A DNA stretch of 64,000 nt. It comes from Trogon surrucura (Eukaryota > Chordata > Aves > Trogoniformes > Trogonidae). The notes under the pieces are model-generated. The model was not told the DNA's origin, searched no databases, and was given only the letters and a program-made list of their open reading frames with translations. Made by a program: the position numbers and the translations under genes. Shown here piece after piece: positions 57,413 to 64,000 of the stretch. Location: NCBI GenBank assembly GCA_020746105.1, contig CM036658.1, forward strand, positions 8,850,689 through 8,914,688, read 5' to 3'. Numbering within the stretch: position 1 is the first letter of the stretch; every line of letters begins with the position of its first letter.

Positions 57413-60400
57413 CATGTACTTCCAGGTGGGTAAAGGCTAGTATGTGCCTTTCTAGTTCTGAGCTAATATTCAGCACTTCAAGCATAATTACAGGTCCTAG
57501 CAGAGATTCTGAGGACTGAGGAGAAAAGTGAATGGAGATGATGATTAACTTCTGCACTTAATTTAGGAATGCAAGCATTTTCAGGCAAGAATAGGGAATA
57601 AGCAGTCATGCTAGATAATGGGACTGTAAGGTTCAGTAATAATACCATGAAGCAGACCCATGATGCTGACCATGCTGTGGAGAAATTATTAGTAGAATGA
57701 TATTGAAACAACATACTTCCACCATTACAGCTACGTAATGATAGTTTAGAGATACTTCCTCCTCTGAAAACTAGGTTATAGTGGTACTGTGTATCCTTAA
57801 ATGACAAGAGGAATAAGCTTGCACCATGAGGGGAATGCAGTGTACTTGCATTTAACTAAGCAACCAACCTGTCCCATAAAAAGAATACCAAATAATTGGC
57901 TGTACTAATTATTTTATGGCAAAACTGGTGTATCATCCAAGCTGCAGACCTGTCTCATTGAGTTAGTGTTTGAACTCATAGCATTGCCAACTCTCTCAGC
58001 TTTCCAGTAACCCAACTGATTTTGGATTTTTTAAAATTTTTTTAGGCATTTTATAGAGTAACAGGATGCAGCCATAAGGCTGTAGCTAGCAAGAGGCTGT
58101 GTGCTGGTGTGAGACCCATGGTAAATGTGGATACACCTAGACATCTCTTTGACAGGGACTGGATTCGTGGCCATGGACAGGGTTCCCTGTGGGAGTTCAG
58201 TTGCCGAGGAAGCAGCAGTTCTTCTGTGCTTCCCTGGGATTCCTCACCCCGCTCTGCTGCTGGCACGAGAAGGGGAAAGGGAAAAGTACTGCCAAGAGCC
58301 CAGGCTGAGGATAAGGACAGGGAGAGTGGGAAGGGAAGGCGGTTCAAAGAACAAGTACTCTCAGTTCTTGGTATTCTTAATAATTTTACAGACTATTGCA
58401 GTGATGTCTGGTCCACTGTCCTAGCGTAAGGAAATGTCTTTTAATAGAGACAGACTTACTAACTACCTTTTGAGAGTTTTGGATGTGTAAGGATTGATTG
58501 CTTAAATACAGATCTAACCAAGTACGGGGATTGAAGTTTTTCTGCACCTATTAAAGTTTTTTTATCTGTTAATAAGAAAGTGGATATAAACAGTCTTGTG
58601 ATACAAAAATCTTTATAGCTCACTCAAATCTGTGTGTGAAACATCACTGCAAACAAGATGCATAACTAGAAAGAGAGCTTAATGTTCATTGTTCTGTCTT
58701 TTGTAGCACGGAAACAGAAAATGGTAGTCAGATATAAAAGAGATGGGTAATGTTATAACACAAGTGTTTAGCATTTTCTCTCACAAATGTGGCACAGCGT
58801 AGTGAATTTTGTATTTGAATGGCTTGGAGATTTTGCTGATGTTGACTTTACATCTGAAATTACCATACAGAAGTTGACAGAAGTAAACATTTAAAAATTG
58901 TGAAGACCACTAAAAATTGTATTTAGAGATGGCTTGGATTATTATTTAAGTCCAAATTTGTGGGTTTGCTTTCCTGAGTTTGACATTGCAAGTACTAGAT
59001 TTTCATAGTAGAAATTAATTTCATTGCTGTCTTTGTTATACCCAACCTTGCTGTCAAAGGATCTGTCTGTTCTGCACTGGTTTTGAATGAAAACTGTTAC
59101 TGGATGAAATACATTAAAATCTAGTTTAAAGGCAACTAGGAGAAATTTTAGAACTGCTTATGCTTCTGAAGGCTGATGATTGTGGGTTTTCTCTGTATGT
59201 TTACAGCAGTGTGATTCCAACACTGATTTTGCCTGTGATTACCCATTTTAACTAGCATTTCAAAAGACAATAAGTAAACGTGAAGAGATACAAACTGTAC
59301 TACATTTGAGAAGGAGAGTAAGATGAAAAAGAAATGGATGAAGCAATTTCAGAGATCACACGGTCACCAAGAGAAAAATAAAAAAGTTAAAGTTCCCCTC
59401 TGCACTTCAGTAGATGAAGCCCTATTAACCTTGCACTATTAATACAAGATATTCTCCTCTGCTTTTGCATGTATAAAAGGATGAGAAGTGGAATGGAAGA
59501 AAACACGGGAAATTGGAAGAATATCTGAGTACAGTATGCATCCACGTGAAAAGCACCTGGCTCTGTGTGCTCCAGGAGAGTGCTGCCTGCGTCACGGGGT
59601 TAAAGTCTAATCCAGGCAGACTGGAGTGGGGCAGCGTCCTGCTCACCTCCCCACGCTGTGCTGGATGTTTCTTGTTTTCTCTGCTCAGCAGTCTTGCTTA
59701 ACTGCTCAAAGTCCAGCTTGTTCATCCCTATCTAATCAGGGGTATTGTTTATTAAGTGGTTTGTTTTCCCCATTCACCTACAGCCCTCACCCCCAATGCG
59801 GAGAGCCTGGCCTTTAACCCCACTGAAAAAAACCCCACCTGCATTTCACGTGTGTGAGAACACGTACATCAGGGTGGGTATGGAGGGTACGTTGGGCAGA
59901 ACAGACTCAGGACCGCGAATCGCGCTGAGGAGACTGCACAGGGAAGGATTTGCCTGTTCTTCATTCTTCGTGTCTTAAAGTCAGGCTGCCACAAACACTG
60001 TGATGTGGAATGAAAAGCAGGCAAGCACATCACATTGCTGTTAACAAAAAACAATCTTGGTAATAATTTCAATAGCGGGCTAGCAAACAAAGATACATCT
60101 TTAAACCAGGCCGCGAGGAGCAACATTTCTGGGCTGTGCAAAAATAGCTGAAACGGGACATGAAGATAAACACAGTCATGGCACTGGTCTCTGTACCTTT
60201 CTGTTTACATTTTATTTTTTTAAAAAATAAGTAAGCAAACAACTGGCTGCTATGATGAGCAACACTTAACTGTTTATTACCTGTTTATTTAAGTGGCACA
60301 TGGTTCCCCCAAAGCACGCTTAGGTGGTGCAGGTTAATGCTGGCATACAGTCTGCAAAATGCAAACTACAACAGATGTCTGAAATGGACCAGTTTTGCTG

Positions 60401-61772
60401 AAAAGACCGTTGCAAATGTGGTTTCTGCACTGATGGAGGACTACTGGGCACTACAGCAGGAATTCCAATGAGAAAGCAGGCAGTGAAGAATATAGAGCTG
60501 CCCAGAGGCTTGCTATCAGGGCAGGAAAATACAACCCTCTTCTTTGTCAATATTTAAAAATCATCACTGGTTACTCAGCTGGGAATGTGGCACCCACAGT
60601 TTGCCACTGCAGAACAAAGTCTTGGAAATACCCGTTGATCCTGCTTTTAGGCTATAGTTGCATGGATGAACTGGCTGATGGGGCAGATTCTCTCAAAGCA
60701 TCAGCTGCAAGGACATTGTGGAAATGAAGTTACTCTAGCAACAGACACAGGCAGCGAAAAAGCACAGATCATTCTATATGGATTTTTGGCAGATCTGTGT
60801 TTTACTCCAGATTATTCAGAACCATATGTTGGGCCTTGCCATCTGCTGAATTTGGATGCCATGTCTATAAAGCTGGTGTGGAAATACATAGAAAACACTC
60901 TTAATTTCGGGAGAGAAACTGCCAGTGCCTTTGTAACTACAACTGTCTCCCACAGAAAATTACTTCTTTTATTTTGTGAAATGCATAACCTTTCTATAGA
61001 AAAGCATACTAAAGATAAAATTCCAGTATTTAGAGCTCGATTTTGTCTCAGGTCCCTATAAAAATGTCTCAATACGGAGAAGGGCCCCAGCAACCTGGTC
61101 TCATAAGACCTGTTTTGAGTGGGGAATTGGACCAGGGACTTTCAGAGGTCCTTTTCAGCCTGATTTGTTGTAGAATCCAGATGCATGCAGATGCATGAGT
61201 GCAGAAGGATCTTCCCTGGTGAAAGAGATGGATTGGCAAGTTGGAAAAACTCAAAAAAAGTAGCATACAGAAAGAAGAGACGATAACAGTTTTAATAGAA
61301 AAGTTGTTTATTTAGTAGAAAGTTTGCTTGTAAATACGGTTAGGAAAAAAGTAATTAACCCTGCATCCAGCCAAATTGCTGCTGAAATACTGAGTCTTGA
61401 GATTCACAGCTCTTCATAGGAAGGTTTTTTTCCTTCACTTTTCAAATGCAGAGCGTTCTCACTAAGACATTGATACCTACTGTGGTTAGAAAATCCTCTT
61501 GGTCTTCTAATCTAAGAGAGACGTATAAATTCATGTTTTGTGTTCTGCTGGAATCATGCTTATGTTGGACATGCCTTGGAAACAAAGGTAGTTTTTGTTT
61601 AATTGAATAACTTCCCCTGAATTGTCTTGGACAACAATGCCTTGAGTCCTGCTTTCTGGCCCATCCAGAAGGAATTCTTTTCTGCAAGAAGCAGTTGCTG
61701 TGTTGAAAAATAGTCTCTCAACTACTGTGAATGAACGAACACCAAAGAAAAGTCATTTTTTTTGTTTAAAAA
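57413..61772. other. Intergenic DNA, no feature recognised
   Basis: About 4.4 kb of non-coding sequence. A 131-codon plus-strand open frame at 60666-61061 has no domain, splice context or family resemblance that I can see. Confidence 0.55.
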
Positions 61773-61912
61773 ATAGTCATAGAACCATAGAATCATAGAA
61801 CAGTTTCAACTGGAAGAGACCTTGAAGATCATCGAGTCCAGCCTTCATCCCCGCCCTATGAACCTACTAAACTATGTCCCCCAGTGCAACATCCACCCGT
61901 CTCTTAAACACC
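61773..61912 (-). repeat. CR1 3'-end fragment
   Basis: Reverse complement of a CR1 3' end: catagaaccatagaatcata, gaagagaccttgaagatcat, tatgtcccccagtgcaacat, ccgtctcttaaa. Closest in sequence to the CR1 subfamily of copy E. Confidence 0.88.
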
Positions 61913-64000
61913 AAACTGTGGAACAAAATCCAACAGGGATCAAGAATACACAGTAACATTTTTTATTCCAAGGGTAAAGTACAGTTCTCTGACTTTTCAT
62001 TTTTTAACAAAGCTTGTGGCATAGAAAACAAATAAAAATCAATCCACTTCTGAAAGTTCAGAGGCAGCAGAAGGAACGCTTCCCTGAGACACCACATTGG
62101 CGTGGTGGGCACTGGGCAAGTACCTGAGTAATTCAGAAATAGCCGCCTCCAGCAGGCTCAATAAAAGGAGCATCTCTGTTGTAAAAGTGAATTAAAGAAA
62201 TTATTCCTGAAGAGTTTATTAACCTACTCCTTGCACAAAGGAGTTTGTTCTCAATGGATTTATCTGAAATCCTCTCACCGGCAGGTTCAAACTGCATATT
62301 GTTTGGTCTCCCAGCCAACTTCTCTCATCTCTTATGCCCCGAAAATTGTCTTCTAATTTAGAAGGGATGCCTCAAATTCACATTCTTAATTTTCAGCTAT
62401 GAAGCTCAAGTGAATTTTTTTACCATCCCTGGACTTCTAGGATGACAAATAAGGTACCAGTGGGCAAACAAGCAAAATAACTTAAAGACAGACAGATCAT
62501 TTCCCACATCAAAACATTTATTAACTGCACACAGTTAGTTTCTTTTCTAAGGTTTCTTTCTTTTCCTTCCTCCTTTTTCCTTCCCTTGTCCCTTTCATTG
62601 TATCTTGCTCTGAGATTTTCTTTACAATAATTAGTAAGAATGGATACTCATTAAAAGAACAGGGCATTGTCCTGTATAGTACAAAGGTAGAAAAAAAAGT
62701 GAAGAAAAAGCTCACTGCACTGAAACATTTGCAGCTGGAGGTGCATAAACAAAAAAAGTTGTGTTTCCTCACACACACAGGCACTTAGTGAAATAAATAC
62801 ACACAGACACTCAAGTCCTGCCATCTTGACCATATATAAAGCCTGAGAGTATGTTATCCCACCTGCCACGGTGTGAGCACGCTAGTATCTTCGTGGTACT
62901 GCCTGTGCACTTTTTCCTCTGTCCTCTGGCAGGAGAGGTGCTTTGCATTTGGAACGATATGGAATCCATGAGCAGATTTCACTGAGCCTGATTTCCAAAG
63001 TTCTTACAAAAGTATCCCAAACGATTATGAAGACAGCAAAGTACTGCTCTGTGTTGTGCAGCCACTTCTCAGCTAACTTGCATTTGTGCTGTGTAATTGG
63101 TATCGATTGTGAGCTGACAGCTAGAGGCTTGCAACTCTCTCTGGTTTCTTTCTCATGAGTTCTGTGTCTTTCAGATCTGCAGACAGACCCGTTAAGAGCT
63201 TAAGGCATAAATCACCTAGGAGAGACTGGGGAAAAGAAAATTCAAAGTAGAGATCTTCCTTCACCAAAACCAAAACAACAACAACAACAAAAAACTCCAC
63301 TGACCAAAACTCAAAAATACTGTACATGGTTCATTCCAAAACTAGGAATATGTTTTCAAAAGCAGTTCAGCCAAACTCCACAACATGTAAGTGAATTCTA
63401 TTCAAAGCCCACTGAAGTCAAGGTGGGCTTTTCATTAGACACATTCTTGTGCCACTTTTGATTCTGTATGGGATCTGTCACCTGCATGGTTTTATGTTTA
63501 ACTGTGCCCACAGCTGTGGTACAAAGTTCCTATGCCGAATGCCTAACAGCCAGGGCACTCTGAGTTAACGGGTCAGTGTCAGAGTGCCCCTTGGTGTTTT
63601 GTGCCATGGCTGCTTGCTGCGAGCTGAGTTTCCTGTGGGTATTTTGCTTACTTCCAGGAGCAGTAAATGCACCACTCGGGCTGAGCTGTGAATTACAGCC
63701 TCGGGGTAAAGCCAGGATCCTGCACAGCAGTGGCACTTCATCTAAGCTTTCCTCCCCCTCTGTGCCGACAGGAAGGCAGATTCATGTTGAGTATCTAAGT
63801 CCCATCAGCAGCTGATAAGGCCTTTTTTAATGACCTGGATCCACTACAAGTGGTGACAATACCAACGAGCACAGCAGTCATCCTGTGCTGTTTATGATGT
63901 CTGTAACGTGTCAATGAAAACGTGTGTTTGTGAGTGGGCTGTGTAACAGCAGCGGCTGTCGCTCTGTTTTCCTGTCCTACCTTCAGAGGCCACCTCGAAT
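61913..64000. other. Right-hand end, no gene recognised
   Basis: AT-rich sequence with minus-strand AATAAA candidates (for example plus tttatt at about 62517). In human the next gene beyond ALDOB is PGAP4/TMEM246 on the same strand as ALDOB, so its 3' UTR could reach this area; no coding sequence confirms this. Confidence 0.4.

Noticed and set aside
60666-61061. 131-codon plus-strand open frame
   Set aside because: No similarity I recognise, AT-rich surroundings, no splice or promoter context; within chance expectation for 64 kb.
1-64000. CRISPR arrays, operons, bacterial promoters, tRNA or rRNA genes
   Set aside because: The DNA is vertebrate nuclear sequence. Tandem repeats are micro/minisatellites without spacer structure, and no cloverleaf or rRNA sequence was recognised.

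Overview
The window is vertebrate nuclear DNA from a bird. Interrupted genes have consensus splice sites, the dominant repeats are CR1 LINEs (the characteristic avian retroposon), and two solo LTRs look like avian ERVL-type elements. Three single-copy genes lie in the order PLPPR1 (+, 3' part only), MRPL50 (-), ALDOB (-). In chicken ALDOB is Z-linked in a block conserved with human chromosome 9, so this is probably Z-chromosome sequence. That placement is inferred from synteny and was not measured here.

Layout. Positions 1-4230 hold a CR1 / TOPORS-like gene / CR1 composite lying antisense inside a PLPPR1 intron, followed by a solo LTR (4323-4760). Positions 8138-27781 hold the last five coding exons of PLPPR1, followed by its 3' UTR to about 29045. 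Positions 32610-34070 hold the two-exon gene MRPL50 with a CpG-rich promoter. Positions 35040-43480 form a second block of CR1 and TOPORS-like sequence: a RING-less copy (36052-37113), a long CR1 ending in a pentanucleotide microsatellite, then a complete copy (41216-42364). Positions 45316-55620 hold all of ALDOB, with nine exons, a 6.6-kb first intron and a TATA/CCAAT promoter. From 55830 to 64000 I see no convincing gene.

The unusual part is the TOPORS-like family. Two intact 382-codon genes (one on each strand, about 39 kb apart) encode a C3HC4 RING, a region resembling the post-RING conserved region of TOPORS, a Ser/Thr-rich tract and a basic tail. Each has a 150-bp intron in its 5' UTR and an upstream array of three perfect TGACGTCA (CRE) sites plus one degenerate site, all spaced exactly 23 bp. 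A third copy has lost that promoter, the 5' exon and the RING in a single deletion of about 838 bp, yet it keeps an open reading frame fused to upstream sequence. CR1 copies border the genes and form direct and inverted repeats around PLPPR1-3'/MRPL50. CRE-driven duplicated genes on a Z chromosome suggest spermatogenic expression, but that is a hypothesis.

The other genes are ordinary housekeeping or tissue genes: a catalytically dead neuronal lipid-phosphatase-like membrane protein, a mitoribosomal protein and liver-type aldolase. They are not functionally linked beyond conserved synteny. All similarity statements come from reading the sequence and recalled family knowledge; no database search was run.
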